From assembly GCF_000467185.1 (NCBI RefSeq), contig NZ_BATM01000047.1:1-32278 (forward strand): DNA of 32,278 bases. The letters are read 5' to 3'. Numbering within the stretch: position 1 is the first letter of the stretch; each line of letters opens with the position of its first letter. Shown piece by piece: positions 8,136 to 16,798 of the stretch. The translations under genes were made by a program, and so were the position numbers. Source of the DNA: Vibrio ezurae NBRC 102218 (GTDB taxonomy: Bacteria; Pseudomonadota; Gammaproteobacteria; Enterobacterales; Vibrionaceae). The notes under the pieces were generated by a model. That model saw only the letters and a list, made by a program, of their open reading frames with translations, was not told the DNA's origin and did no database searches.

Positions 8136-8698
8136 TATTTTCTTCTCAGAACCAATGTAAGCAATACACCAGAGAGAAAACTCATCAATATCATCAGGTA
8201 CATAGTGCGATCGCTATTGCGATAATGATGATCAGAAAAGGCAACGACACGCCCTTTTTCAAAGGTGATTCTGACATAACCAATAATGGCATCTTGGGAG
8301 AAAATAGGTTCAATAAGTTGTTGTTTACCTATTCCTGCTGAGGCCAGTGGTGTATCCATACCAAGGGATTCACGTACTGTCTTAGCGTTGGTACTAGAGG
8401 CTATTTTTATCCCACTATTATCATAGACAGTCGCATCTGCAACTAAGGTGTCGCGGGCTAATTGGTTTGCAAGATGACGTAGCTTTTCTTGATCTTCTGT
8501 CACAAGAAAGTCACTGGCACTCAACGCAGCTTGCGATATTAGAAGCTTGGTTAGAGTTTGCAGTTGCTTAGTTTGAATCTGTTGATTGCCTTGGCTTATG
8601 TTGACGCTATTGCGCACTATGGTCAGAAGCATCAGTACTAGTAACCCGATAAAGATCACTTTAATAAACAGACGTAGAGAAAATAAAGATTCTTTCAT
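8135..8698 (-). CDS. smp: Smp/YtjB-family membrane protein
   Basis: A 187-residue protein with one transmembrane segment near the N-terminus (about 10-25, IKVIFIGLLVLMLLT), a periplasmic domain, and a second one near the C-terminus (about 167-183). This is the layout of E. coli Smp (YtjB), which likewise diverges from serB. The QQLIEPIFS-IGYVRITF block matches the family's conserved core. The role is not established; a sensor-like fold is only inference. I start at 8698 (MKESLF), since upstream in-frame ATGs add a polar extension before the membrane segment. The stop codon TAA (8137-8135) overlaps the last base of the palindromic repeat. The C-terminus ends at LVLRRK, shorter than the E. coli protein. 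Confidence 0.8.
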   Translation of the reverse strand: MKESLFSLRLFIKVIFIGLLVLMLLTIVRNSVNISQGNQQIQTKQLQTLTKLLISQAALSASDFLVTEDQEKLRHLANQLARDTLVADATVYDNSGIKIASSTNAKTVRESLGMDTPLASAGIGKQQLIEPIFSQDAIIGYVRITFEKGRVVAFSDHHYRNSDRTMYLMILMSFLSGVLLTLVLRRK

Positions 8699-8806
8699 TT
8701 CACCAAACGTAATTAATGTATGCCATTGCATAGTGATACTTGCGCAATCAAATTGCAATAGGGTAAGTTTAGGGGAATGTTTTCTTCGAAACGGATTTGA
8801 ATTTTC

Positions 8807-9718
8807 ATGGAAGTTAAAGAATTACAACGCATCAGTGCTTTAGGCAATGCATCTCAGCAGCAGTTAGCGGTTGTTTTTGCTGAGCAAAGCAATGAGCAAT
8901 TAAGCCAAGTATTTAATAATGAAGAGTTATTTGCTAGCTGGACTGTGGGGCGTTATCAGGTATTGCTCACCAGTAGTGTAAGTATAGAAAAGCACATTAC
9001 AGCATTGGCGAATGCTAATATCGATTTTGCGCACCTTAAAGATTTGCCAAATATGGCGGAACCGGGTTTGGCTCTTTTTGATATGGATTCAACCTTAATT
9101 GAGATTGAATGTATTGATGAAATAGCAAAACTGGCGGGTGTGGGTGAAGAAGTTTCCGAGGTGACTGAGCGCGCGATGCAAGGTGAACTCGACTTTGAAC
9201 AAAGCCTAAGACAAAGAGTGTCAAAGCTCGCTGATGCTGATGAATCTATTTTGATGGAAGTGCGTAGTGAACTGCCTTTGATGGCAGAAGCAAAGCTGTT
9301 AATCGATGGCTTAAAACAAGCTGGCTGGAAAGTTGCAGTGGCATCGGGCGGTTTTACTTATTTTTCTAATCATCTGAAAGAGCTGTTAGATTTAGATTTT
9401 GCTCGCTCAAATCGACTTGAAATAGAGTCGGGTAAATTAACCGGTGCCGTGTTGGGCGAAGTTGTCTCAGCGCAAACTAAGGCGGATATTTTAGAGCAGC
9501 TTCGAGTGGAGTATCAGCTAGAGCGCAGTAATTGTATTGCCGTGGGTGATGGTGCCAATGATTTAGTTATGATGGCGGTGGCGGGATTGGGCATTGCCTA
9601 TCATGCTAAGCCTAAGGTAGTCGAGCAAGCCCAAGCTGCGGTAAACTATGCCGATCTTGGTGGCGTGCTATGTATCTTATCGGCAAGCCACGTATTACAC
9701 ACTTTAAATAAAGAATAA
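8807..9718 (+). CDS. serB: Phosphoserine phosphatase SerB
   Basis: A 303-residue cytoplasmic HAD-superfamily enzyme performing the last step of serine synthesis, hydrolysis of phosphoserine. The nucleophile motif is DMDST with Asp92 and Asp94. Motif II is Ser180-Gly-Gly, motif III Lys225, and motif IV GDGAND (247-252). The N-terminal 80 residues form the extra domain usual for gammaproteobacterial SerB. It diverges from smp with about 108 bases between starts and is followed after three bases by radA, so the two are one transcript. Confidence 0.97.
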   Translation: MEVKELQRISALGNASQQQLAVVFAEQSNEQLSQVFNNEELFASWTVGRYQVLLTSSVSIEKHITALANANIDFAHLKDLPNMAEPGLALFDMDSTLIEIECIDEIAKLAGVGEEVSEVTERAMQGELDFEQSLRQRVSKLADADESILMEVRSELPLMAEAKLLIDGLKQAGWKVAVASGGFTYFSNHLKELLDLDFARSNRLEIESGKLTGAVLGEVVSAQTKADILEQLRVEYQLERSNCIAVGDGANDLVMMAVAGLGIAYHAKPKVVEQAQAAVNYADLGGVLCILSASHVLHTLNKE

Positions 9719-9721
9719 TTA

Positions 9722-11101
9722 ATGGCAAAAGTAAAAACGGCTTACGTATGTAACGATTGCGGTGCGGATTTTCCTCGTTGGCAAGGGCAATGTAGCGCAT
9801 GTGGTGCATGGAACACAGTGACAGAAGTTCGTTTAGCCGCTTCTCCGCAAGTGGCTCGTAACGAGCGTTTGACGGGATATGCAGGCAACGCCGAACAGTC
9901 AAAAGTACAAGTGCTGGCCGATATCGACTTACAAGATGTCCCAAGATTTAGCAGTACGTTTAAAGAGTTTGACCGTGTGCTTGGTGGCGGTATTGTGCCG
10001 GGAGCGGCTATTTTAATTGGTGGCAGTCCTGGCGCGGGTAAATCAACGGTATTGCTACAAACCATGTGCCGACTTGCCGCAGATATGCCAACGCTTTATG
10101 TCACGGGCGAAGAGTCGTTACAACAAGTGGCAATGAGGGCATCTCGTTTAGGTTTGCCGAAAGATAACCTGAAAATGCTATCTGAGACGAATGTCGATAA
10201 AATTTGTCAGGTTGCCGAAAAAGAGCAGCCTAAAATCATGGTTATCGACTCCATTCAGGTAATGCATGTGTCTGATGTGCAATCCTCACCGGGCACAGTG
10301 GCGCAAGTAAGAGAATCAGCCACTACGCTAACCCGTTATGCCAAACAAAATAATGTCGCCATCTTTATTGTCGGCCACGTAACTAAAGACGGTTCTTTAG
10401 CGGGACCAAAAGTGCTAGAGCATATTATCGATTGTTCAGTATTGCTCGATGGTGGCGCGGACAGCCGTTTTAGAACGTTACGTAGTCATAAAAACCGCTT
10501 TGGCGCAGTCAATGAGCTTGGCGTTTTTGCCATGACAGGACAGGGACTAAAAGAAGTCTCTAACCCTTCTGCTATTTTCCTCTCTCGCGGTGAAGAGCAA
10601 ACTTCAGGCAGCTCTGTAATGGTGATTTGGGAGGGGACAAGACCATTGCTTGTCGAAATTCAGGCCTTGGTGGATTACTCACAATTGGCTAATCCTCGAC
10701 GCGTGGCTGTTGGGCTAGAGCAAAACCGTTTATCTATGTTATTGGCCGTATTGCACAAGCACGGCGGCATGCAAATGGCTGATCAAGATGTCTTTGTCAA
10801 TGTGGTCGGCGGCGTAAAAGTCACCGAGACCAGTGCTGACCTTGCATTGTTGATGGCACTGCTCTCTAGTTTTAGAGACCGACCACTGCCAAAAGATGTT
10901 GTAGTGTTTGGTGAAGTAGGGCTTGCAGGGGAGATTCGCCCTGTTCCTAGTGGTCAAGAGCGTCTTAACGAAGCTTTTAAGCATGGTTTCACAAAAGCTA
11001 TCGTACCAAGTGCAAATATGCCTAAGGGCGGTATCGCTGGCATGCAGATACATGCTGTGAAAAATTTATCCGAAGCAATTCAGGCATTTGATGAGATGTA
11101 A
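9722..11101 (+). CDS. radA: DNA repair protein RadA (Sms)
   Basis: A 459-residue RecA-like ATPase that drives branch migration of recombination intermediates. A C4 zinc finger is formed by Cys10, Cys13, Cys24 and Cys27. Walker A is GGSPGAGKST (100-109). Walker B is IMVIDS (about 172-177). The RadA-specific KNRFG motif is at 257-261, and a Lon-protease-like domain occupies the C-terminal third. Length is normal. It starts three bases after serB, with only a poor ribosome binding site, suggesting translational coupling. Confidence 0.97.
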   Translation: MAKVKTAYVCNDCGADFPRWQGQCSACGAWNTVTEVRLAASPQVARNERLTGYAGNAEQSKVQVLADIDLQDVPRFSSTFKEFDRVLGGGIVPGAAILIGGSPGAGKSTVLLQTMCRLAADMPTLYVTGEESLQQVAMRASRLGLPKDNLKMLSETNVDKICQVAEKEQPKIMVIDSIQVMHVSDVQSSPGTVAQVRESATTLTRYAKQNNVAIFIVGHVTKDGSLAGPKVLEHIIDCSVLLDGGADSRFRTLRSHKNRFGAVNELGVFAMTGQGLKEVSNPSAIFLSRGEEQTSGSSVMVIWEGTRPLLVEIQALVDYSQLANPRRVAVGLEQNRLSMLLAVLHKHGGMQMADQDVFVNVVGGVKVTETSADLALLMALLSSFRDRPLPKDVVVFGEVGLAGEIRPVPSGQERLNEAFKHGFTKAIVPSANMPKGGIAGMQIHAVKNLSEAIQAFDEM

Positions 11102-11244
11102 TCATTAGTTGTAAAAATATATTCGCAACAGGTGATTAAAGGCTCTTTTCACGGGCTTGATTCTCATCTATAGTTCTTGGATTGAAAATAAAAGGCGAAA
11201 TTTTCGCTCAACAAGCACACAGAGCTATCAGTCTATGCAGATTG

Positions 11245-11253
11245 TGATATACT
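11245..11253 (+). promoter_or_regulatory. Extended -10 promoter of the second EF-G gene
   Basis: TG-A-TATACT is an extended -10 (TGn plus a 5/6 hexamer at 11248-11253) located 38 bases before the ATG. There is no clear -35. Confidence 0.4.
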
Positions 11254-11290
11254 CTGCGCGCATTTTATATCCTATTGATAGAGTAAAACG

Positions 11291-13375
11291 ATGACTGATT
11301 TATCAAAATACAGAAATATTGGTATTTTCGCGCACGTTGATGCGGGTAAAACCACGACAACTGAGCGTATCCTAAAGCTTACCGGCCAGATCCATAAAAC
11401 TGGTGAAGTTCATGATGGTGAATCAACTACTGACTTCATGGAACAGGAAGCTGAGCGCGGTATTACAATCCAATCAGCAGCAGTAAGCTGTTTTTGGAAA
11501 GGCCACCGCCTAAACGTTATCGATACTCCTGGACACGTTGACTTCACAGTTGAAGTTTATCGTTCTCTTAAAGTTCTTGATGGCGGCGTCGGCGTATTCT
11601 GTGGTTCTGGTGGTGTTGAGCCACAATCAGAAACTAACTGGCGTTACGCTAACGAATCAGAAGTATCTCGTCTGATCTTCGTTAACAAACTAGACCGTAT
11701 GGGTGCAGACTTCTACAACGTTGTTGACCAAGTTAAAAACGTTCTAGGCGCGACTCCTCTAGTTATGGTTCTACCAATCGGCCGCGAAGATGACTTCGTG
11801 GGTGTTGTAGACCTTCTAAGCCGTAAAGCATACGTTTGGGATGACACTGGTCTTCCTGAAAACTACGAAATCAAAGATGTTCCAGCGGACATGGTTGATG
11901 ACGTAGAACAATACCGTGAAGAACTAATCGAGACTGCTGTAGAGCAAGACGATGAACTAATGATGGCATACATGGATGGCGAAGAGCCTTCTATCGAAGA
12001 CATCAAACGTTGTATCCGTAAAGGTACTCGTGACCTAGCGTTCTTCCCTACTTTCTGTGGTTCTGCATTTAAGAACAAGGGCGTACAAATCGTTCTTGAC
12101 GCAGTAGTTGATTACCTACCTTCTCCAACAGAAGTTGATCCTCAACCTCTAATGGACGAAGAAGGCAACGAAACTGGCGAACACGCTATCGTTTCTGCAG
12201 ATGAAACATTTAAAGCGCTTGCATTCAAAATTATGGATGACCGCTTCGGTGCACTAACTTTCGTTCGTATTTACTCTGGTAAATTGAACAAAGGTGACAC
12301 CATCATGAACTCATTCACTGGTAAAACAGAGCGTGTTGGCCGTATGGTTGAGATGCAAGCTGATGACCGTAACGAACTAACTAGCGCACAAGCTGGTGAC
12401 ATCATTGCGATCGTTGGTATGAAGAATGTTCAAACTGGTCACACTCTATGTGATCCTAAGCATCCTGTTACTTTGGAGCCAATGGTATTCCCAACTCCAG
12501 TAATCTCAATTGCTGTATCTCCTAAAGATAAAGGCGGTTCTGAGAAAATGGGTATCGCAATCGGTAAAATGGTTGCAGAAGATCCATCTTTCCAAGTTGA
12601 GACTGACGAAGAGACTGGCGAGACTATCCTAAAAGGTATGGGTGAGCTTCACCTAGACATTAAAGTTGATATCCTTAAGCGTACTTACGGTGTTGACTTA
12701 ACAGTTGGTGCTCCTCAGGTTGCTTACCGTGAAACTATCACTCAAGAAATTGAAGATAGCTACACGCATAAGAAACAGTCTGGTGGTTCTGGTCAGTTCG
12801 GTAAAATCGACTACCGTATCAAACCAGGTGAACCAGGTTCTGGCTTCAGCTTCAAATCAACAGTTGTTGGTGGTAACGTTCCTAAGGAATTCTGGCCTGC
12901 AGTTGAGAAAGGTTTTGCATCTATGATGGAAAACGGTGTTCTTGCTGGCTTCCCAACTCTAGACGTTGAAGTTGAACTATTCGACGGTGGCTTCCACGCA
13001 GTGGATTCATCTGCAATCGCATTTGAAATCGCAGCGAAAGGCGCATTCCGTCAATCAATGCCTAAAGCTGGTGCGCAACTGCTTGAACCTATCATGCACG
13101 TTGACGTATTTACTCCAGACGATCACGTTGGTGATGTTATCGGTGACCTTAACCGTCGTCGTGGCATGATCAAAGATCAACAAGCTGGCGTAACTGGTGT
13201 TCGTATTAAAGCTGACGTACCTCTTTCTGAGATGTTCGGCTACATCGGTCACCTACGTACAATCACTTCTGGTCGTGGTCAGTTCTCTATGGAGTTCTCA
13301 CACTACGCAGCATGTCCAATGAACGTTGCTGAAGAAGTTATTGCTAAAGCTAAAGCTGAGAAAGAAAACAAGTAA
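11291..13375 (+). CDS. fusA: Elongation factor G, second copy (FusA2 type)
   Basis: A 694-residue translational GTPase with all EF-G domains. G1 is AHVDAGKTT (14-22). Then come the switch I region GITIQSAA, G3 DTPGH and G4 NKLD, followed by domains II to V ending in the EF-G C-terminal fold. It is not in a str operon (no rpsL, rpsG or tuf nearby), so it is a stand-alone copy, as found in vibrios next to radA. Its role relative to the canonical FusA (translocation or ribosome recycling) cannot be told from sequence. Codons are strongly biased (CGT, AAC, GAC, ATC, CTA), more so than in serB or radA, suggesting high expression. Confidence 0.93.
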   Translation: MTDLSKYRNIGIFAHVDAGKTTTTERILKLTGQIHKTGEVHDGESTTDFMEQEAERGITIQSAAVSCFWKGHRLNVIDTPGHVDFTVEVYRSLKVLDGGVGVFCGSGGVEPQSETNWRYANESEVSRLIFVNKLDRMGADFYNVVDQVKNVLGATPLVMVLPIGREDDFVGVVDLLSRKAYVWDDTGLPENYEIKDVPADMVDDVEQYREELIETAVEQDDELMMAYMDGEEPSIEDIKRCIRKGTRDLAFFPTFCGSAFKNKGVQIVLDAVVDYLPSPTEVDPQPLMDEEGNETGEHAIVSADETFKALAFKIMDDRFGALTFVRIYSGKLNKGDTIMNSFTGKTERVGRMVEMQADDRNELTSAQAGDIIAIVGMKNVQTGHTLCDPKHPVTLEPMVFPTPVISIAVSPKDKGGSEKMGIAIGKMVAEDPSFQVETDEETGETILKGMGELHLDIKVDILKRTYGVDLTVGAPQVAYRETITQEIEDSYTHKKQSGGSGQFGKIDYRIKPGEPGSGFSFKSTVVGGNVPKEFWPAVEKGFASMMENGVLAGFPTLDVEVELFDGGFHAVDSSAIAFEIAAKGAFRQSMPKAGAQLLEPIMHVDVFTPDDHVGDVIGDLNRRRGMIKDQQAGVTGVRIKADVPLSEMFGYIGHLRTITSGRGQFSMEFSHYAACPMNVAEEVIAKAKAEKENK

Positions 13376-13394
13376 TTGTTTGTTCTTAAATAGC

Positions 13395-13432
13395 TAAAAA
13401 AGCCCCGATAGTGCAAACTATCGGGGCTTTTT
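13395..13432. terminator. Bidirectional intrinsic terminator
   Basis: GCCCCGATAGT (13402-13412) pairs perfectly with ACTATCGGGGC (13417-13427) around a GCAA tetraloop. T-runs flank it on both strands. It serves the EF-G gene and the convergent acyl-CoA ligase gene. Confidence 0.93.
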
Positions 13433-13503
13433 GTTATGTAGCGTAGCCTGTTATTTAGCGTTGCTTGCCATGTACTGCAAACTAGGAATTGCAAACTAGC
13501 TTG

Positions 13504-15210
13504 TTACTCCTCCCACACCACAAATTGATCTTTTGGCCAATTAGCGCCAGTGTCATGATATTTCTTTTCTAGAATATGACGTTTGATCTTTAGGGTTGGG
13601 GTCAGTATCTGGTTCTCTATGCTCCAAGGCTCTTTTATGAGTAGCACACCTTTGATTTTCTCATGCCCTTCAAGAGTTTCGTTAATACCTTGGATGGATT
13701 TATGAATACTTTTTTCATAGCGTTTTTTATCAAAGTTAGGGAAGTTATGTGGAACTATTAGCAATATAGGTCCCGGCATCCCCAATCCTACTAAACAAAG
13801 CATTTCGACACGCGCAACTTCTATAATCGATTTTTCGATAGGAACAGGCGCAACGAATTTTCCTTTGGCTGTTTTAAAGGTATCTTTTTTACGCCCTTGA
13901 ATGGTGAGATAACCTTCAGAATCTATCGAACCTATGTCGCCAGTGTGCAGCCAACCCTGCTCATTAAAGGTACGAGCGGTCGCTTCATCATTTTTGTAGT
14001 ACCCTGAAAACATCCCCTTACTGCGAACCAGTATTTCTTCATCGTCGGCAATTTTTAACTCAATTCCTGGCCCTACTTTACCGACAGAACCAATTTTAGA
14101 AGGGTTAAATGGATAGTTGAGGGTGCTATAGGCGAATGTTTCAGTCATTCCCCACGCTTCGGTTATATCAATGCCAACCTTGTGATACCACTCAAGTATT
14201 GCAGGGCTAATAGGCGCAGAACCACAGCCAAGAACTCGCCCTTGATCTAATCCTAAACCATCGATAATTTTCTTTTTAATGATGGAATTAAGAATTGGGA
14301 TTTTTAATAGTAAGTTCAGCTTTTTCGGTGGCAGTTTATCTTGAATTCGCTGTTGGAATAGAGTCCATAAACGAGGAACAGAGATAAACAATGTAGGGCG
14401 ATGCATTTTGACATCTTCAATGAAGGTATCTAAAGACTCAGGAAAGGCGGTCTCAAGCCCCGCCTGAATTGAAGATCCAAAAATGTACACTCGTTCAGTA
14501 ATGTGCGCCAGCGGTAAATAAGAAAACATCCTATCACCAGGCTGTATGCCAATATGATCAACAAGGTTCTTCACTGACCAACTAAAAGCCCCATAAGTAA
14601 GCATAGCGCCTTTGGGTACGCCTGATGTTCCAGAGGTATAGACAATGGACATTAACTTATCATCGTGGTGCTGTGGCCGTTCCTGCGTATTTGGTGCGTC
14701 ATGAATCAGCTGTGCAAACTTATACTGACACTCGGGTGCTGAATAATAAGGAAAAGAGATAGTAATAAGGGATGGAAGACGTTGCATGACCTCTGAAGTG
14801 GCTGCTGCATCATCAAGTTTACCTGCAATCAGCACAGTACTTTCGCTGTGAGTTAAGCAGTATTCAATGGTGTCCGCCCCTGCGGTAGGGAAAATAGGCA
14901 CACTAATAAAGTCACCGAGCATGAGCGCAAGGTCTGTAATAAACCATTCCACACAGTTTTTAGAAATGAAGGCAACTTTATCACGAGGCTTTAAGCCTAA
15001 TTCTTTTAAGGCTCCGACAAATTTTAACGCCATATCAGCGACTTCAGAGTAGGTATAACTGACAAACTCTCGATCAATGATCTGTTTGAGGTAGACCTCG
15101 TCTGGTCGTTCCTGAGCCCATTTCAAAATCAGCTCGTTGGGTGGGGGGAGTGTACAAGGTGGATTAGTGTAAACGTGTTCCTGCGCTCCGTTCCCTGAAG
15201 CTATCTCCAT
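13504..15210 (-). CDS. Long-chain acyl-CoA synthetase (AMP-binding)
   Basis: A 568-residue ANL-superfamily adenylating enzyme that probably activates fatty acids to acyl-CoA through acyl-AMP. Motifs are the P-loop YTSGTSGVPKG (191-201), YLPLAHITER (231-240) typical of long-chain ligases, AWGMTET (352-358), GWLHTGD (419-425) and GRKKDTFK (439-446). LTPTLKIKR near the C-terminus carries the likely catalytic lysine. Chain length is not deducible; a medium/long-chain preference follows from family resemblance. GGAAGG lies eight bases before the ATG. The AraC gene is upstream on the same strand, separated by 171 bases with a large inverted repeat. Its 3' end shares the terminator with EF-G. Confidence 0.88.
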   Translation of the reverse strand: MEIASGNGAQEHVYTNPPCTLPPPNELILKWAQERPDEVYLKQIIDREFVSYTYSEVADMALKFVGALKELGLKPRDKVAFISKNCVEWFITDLALMLGDFISVPIFPTAGADTIEYCLTHSESTVLIAGKLDDAAATSEVMQRLPSLITISFPYYSAPECQYKFAQLIHDAPNTQERPQHHDDKLMSIVYTSGTSGVPKGAMLTYGAFSWSVKNLVDHIGIQPGDRMFSYLPLAHITERVYIFGSSIQAGLETAFPESLDTFIEDVKMHRPTLFISVPRLWTLFQQRIQDKLPPKKLNLLLKIPILNSIIKKKIIDGLGLDQGRVLGCGSAPISPAILEWYHKVGIDITEAWGMTETFAYSTLNYPFNPSKIGSVGKVGPGIELKIADDEEILVRSKGMFSGYYKNDEATARTFNEQGWLHTGDIGSIDSEGYLTIQGRKKDTFKTAKGKFVAPVPIEKSIIEVARVEMLCLVGLGMPGPILLIVPHNFPNFDKKRYEKSIHKSIQGINETLEGHEKIKGVLLIKEPWSIENQILTPTLKIKRHILEKKYHDTGANWPKDQFVVWEE

Positions 15211-15323
15211 AAACTGCCTTCCATTGGTTGCGTGACATTTATCAGAAGCTTAGCAGGTTTTTTATTTTGTATAGAAAAATTCTATTAATTCTTAAATTAA
15301 CAACAGCATATAACTGTGGGTTA

Positions 15324-15359
15324 TTACACAATGCTAAAAATAATATGAGCATTGTGTAA
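15324..15359. repeat. Perfect 12-base-pair inverted repeat between araC-type gene and acyl-CoA ligase
   Basis: TTACACAATGCT (15324-15335) and AGCATTGTGTAA (15348-15359) are perfect arms around a 12-base AT-rich loop. It lies just after the AraC stop and upstream of the ligase start. It has no T-run on the minus strand, so it could be either a transcript-end stem or an operator. Confidence 0.7.
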
Positions 15360-15381
15360 ATATTTTACTCTTTAAAATAAG

Positions 15382-16071
15382 TTATATATTTAACTTTCTA
15401 TATTGAGTGGGAGTCATGGTAGTGTGCTTCTTAAAAACTCGGTTAAAATAAGAAACATCAGAATAACCTGCTTGGTAAGCGACGGAAGATACTTTTTCGG
15501 CTGGAGAATCAACCAGAAGTTGCTGAGCAATATTCACTCTTTTTAAAGTAATATAATCTTGAAAGCTTACCTTACGGTGTTTTCTGAAAAACCTTGAAAA
15601 ATAATTAATAGATAAGTTAGATAGCTCAGCTACTTCTTCTTCTCTAATATCTCTATTAATATTTACTGAGATATATTCTTCAATCTTTTTCATCCTATAG
15701 TCTAAAGTTGGAGAGGTGAGAGCATCATTCTCATCATAAAATAGACTTTGAAAAAAAGCGTCCTTTTGGTATTCCGAGTTGCTACAAACAAAGGTCACAT
15801 GGGAGGTATCGTAATAATTGGCTAATGACTTTTCTTTATCATAAATAGCGATAATCTTCTTGCCTAGGTTTTGGCAGATCTTGAGTGATAACTCGAATAA
15901 GAATTTGAATTCTTCAGAGTAATAAAAATGAGCTACTTTCACCTCTTTTCGACTAAGAATAGAGATGTCTGAACCAAATTCGGAGAAGTTTGAATCTATT
16001 TTAACCTGCTCAGCGGTACATGCTGGCAACTGTTGCATAGATTTCCCGAGCCAATATCCTTTTGACTGCAT
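15382..16071 (-). CDS. AraC-family transcriptional regulator
   Basis: A 229-residue protein whose C-terminal part (about 125-229) is a double helix-turn-helix AraC/XylS domain. The first helix pair is around DIREEEVAELSNLSINYFSRFF, and the second includes VSSVAYQAGYSDVSYFNRVFKK and the closing P-TQYRK. The first 120 residues match no ligand-binding domain I can name. It diverges from the Flp pilin gene across 161 bases, which makes it the best candidate regulator of the tad locus. It also lies upstream of the acyl-CoA ligase on the same strand, so control of that gene is a competing possibility. No metabolic ligand can be suggested. Confidence 0.85.
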   Translation of the reverse strand: MQSKGYWLGKSMQQLPACTAEQVKIDSNFSEFGSDISILSRKEVKVAHFYYSEEFKFLFELSLKICQNLGKKIIAIYDKEKSLANYYDTSHVTFVCSNSEYQKDAFFQSLFYDENDALTSPTLDYRMKKIEEYISVNINRDIREEEVAELSNLSINYFSRFFRKHRKVSFQDYITLKRVNIAQQLLVDSPAEKVSSVAYQAGYSDVSYFNRVFKKHTTMTPTQYRKLNI

Positions 16072-16232
16072 GTTAAATCCTTAAACTACTATATTAACTT
16101 TTGCTAATAAATGATTAGCTACTAAAGTGTATAGTCATATGACACCAAAATGCAACATTTAATTAACTTTACTTGGGCGTCGAGCGATCTATTAGGCTAG
16201 AATGAATACGTTAATTCTAGGGAGGTACGCAG

Positions 16233-16409
16233 ATGAGCACTCAATGGATTCCTACCACGATTGAATTCTTTTCTGATGAAGAAGCATTGACAGTTGTAGA
16301 GTATGTCATTGCTGCCGCTTTATTAGTTGCTGTTATTTCAGCAGTTGTTTTTAGTCTTCAAGTTGGTTTGACTGATAAGTTCAACAGTACGATTGATAGT
16401 GTTAAGTGA
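16233..16409 (+). CDS. flp: Flp-type pilin, first copy
   Basis: A 58-residue Flp prepilin, the subunit of the Tad pilus. It has a polar leader, then LTVVEYVIAAALLVAVISAVVF, the hydrophobic helix with the Glu-Tyr pair (Glu23-Tyr24) that defines Flp pilins, and a short polar tail. By that spacing the cleavage would fall after Ala18, not after the usual Gly. GGGAGG (16220-16225) precedes the ATG by seven bases, the best ribosome binding site of the locus, as expected for the major subunit. It diverges from the AraC gene. No convincing sigma-70 pair was found in the intergenic region. Confidence 0.93.
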   Translation: MSTQWIPTTIEFFSDEEALTVVEYVIAAALLVAVISAVVFSLQVGLTDKFNSTIDSVK

Positions 16410-16553
16410 GTTATGGTTATCATAAGTAGATCTTATCTAATGTAAAGAAAGTGCAATATATGGATAAAAAAATCCTAACGCTACTCATTATCAATGGTTA
16501 CATTTAACAGTGCCACTTAATTTAAGGCGCCTACATTTTTGGAGAGTTGATTT

Positions 16554-16727
16554 ATGGATAAATTTATTTCAAGTATTAAAAGTTTTGCAAAAGACGAAGA
16601 AGGACTAACCGTCGTTGAGTATGTAATCGGAGCAGCGTTGTTGGTTGGTGGATTGACATTTATATTTGATAATTTAGGTAGCAAGCTAAGTACAAGTCTT
16701 AATAATACAATTGATAATATTTCTTAG
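16554..16727 (+). CDS. flp: Flp-type pilin, second copy
   Basis: A 57-residue Flp prepilin. The leader ends KDEEG, and cleavage after Gly17 would give LTVVEYVIGAALLVGGL with the Glu22-Tyr23 pair in the canonical place. The DEE-x-LTVVEYVI block is shared with the first pilin, so the two are paralogues, while the tails differ (NLGSKLSTSLNNTIDNIS here). GGAGAG lies seven bases upstream of the ATG. A terminator-like hairpin follows before the peptidase gene. Confidence 0.93.
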   Translation: MDKFISSIKSFAKDEEGLTVVEYVIGAALLVGGLTFIFDNLGSKLSTSLNNTIDNIS

Positions 16728-16756
16728 ACTATAAGAAGTCTTAGTATAATTCTACA

Positions 16757-16790
16757 AAGCCGCATTAGGATTATTCTTGGTGCGGTTTTA
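16757..16790 (+). terminator. Terminator-like hairpin after the pilin genes
   Basis: AAGCCGCA (16757-16764) pairs with TGCGGTTT (16781-16788) with one G-U pair and a 16-base loop; the stem runs into TTTTA. Partial termination here would keep pilin transcript in excess of assembly genes. Confidence 0.4.
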
Positions 16791-16798
16791 CAGTCTTT

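Noticed and set aside
8129..8341. Plus-strand open frame across the smp 3' end
   Set aside because: Antisense to smp, begins inside the palindromic repeat and has no protein-like features.
16072..16232. Sigma-70 or sigma-54 promoter for the pilin genes
   Set aside because: TTGGGC and TAGAAT are 19 bases apart, which is poor, and no GG-N10-GC sigma-54 element was found; I left it unannotated.
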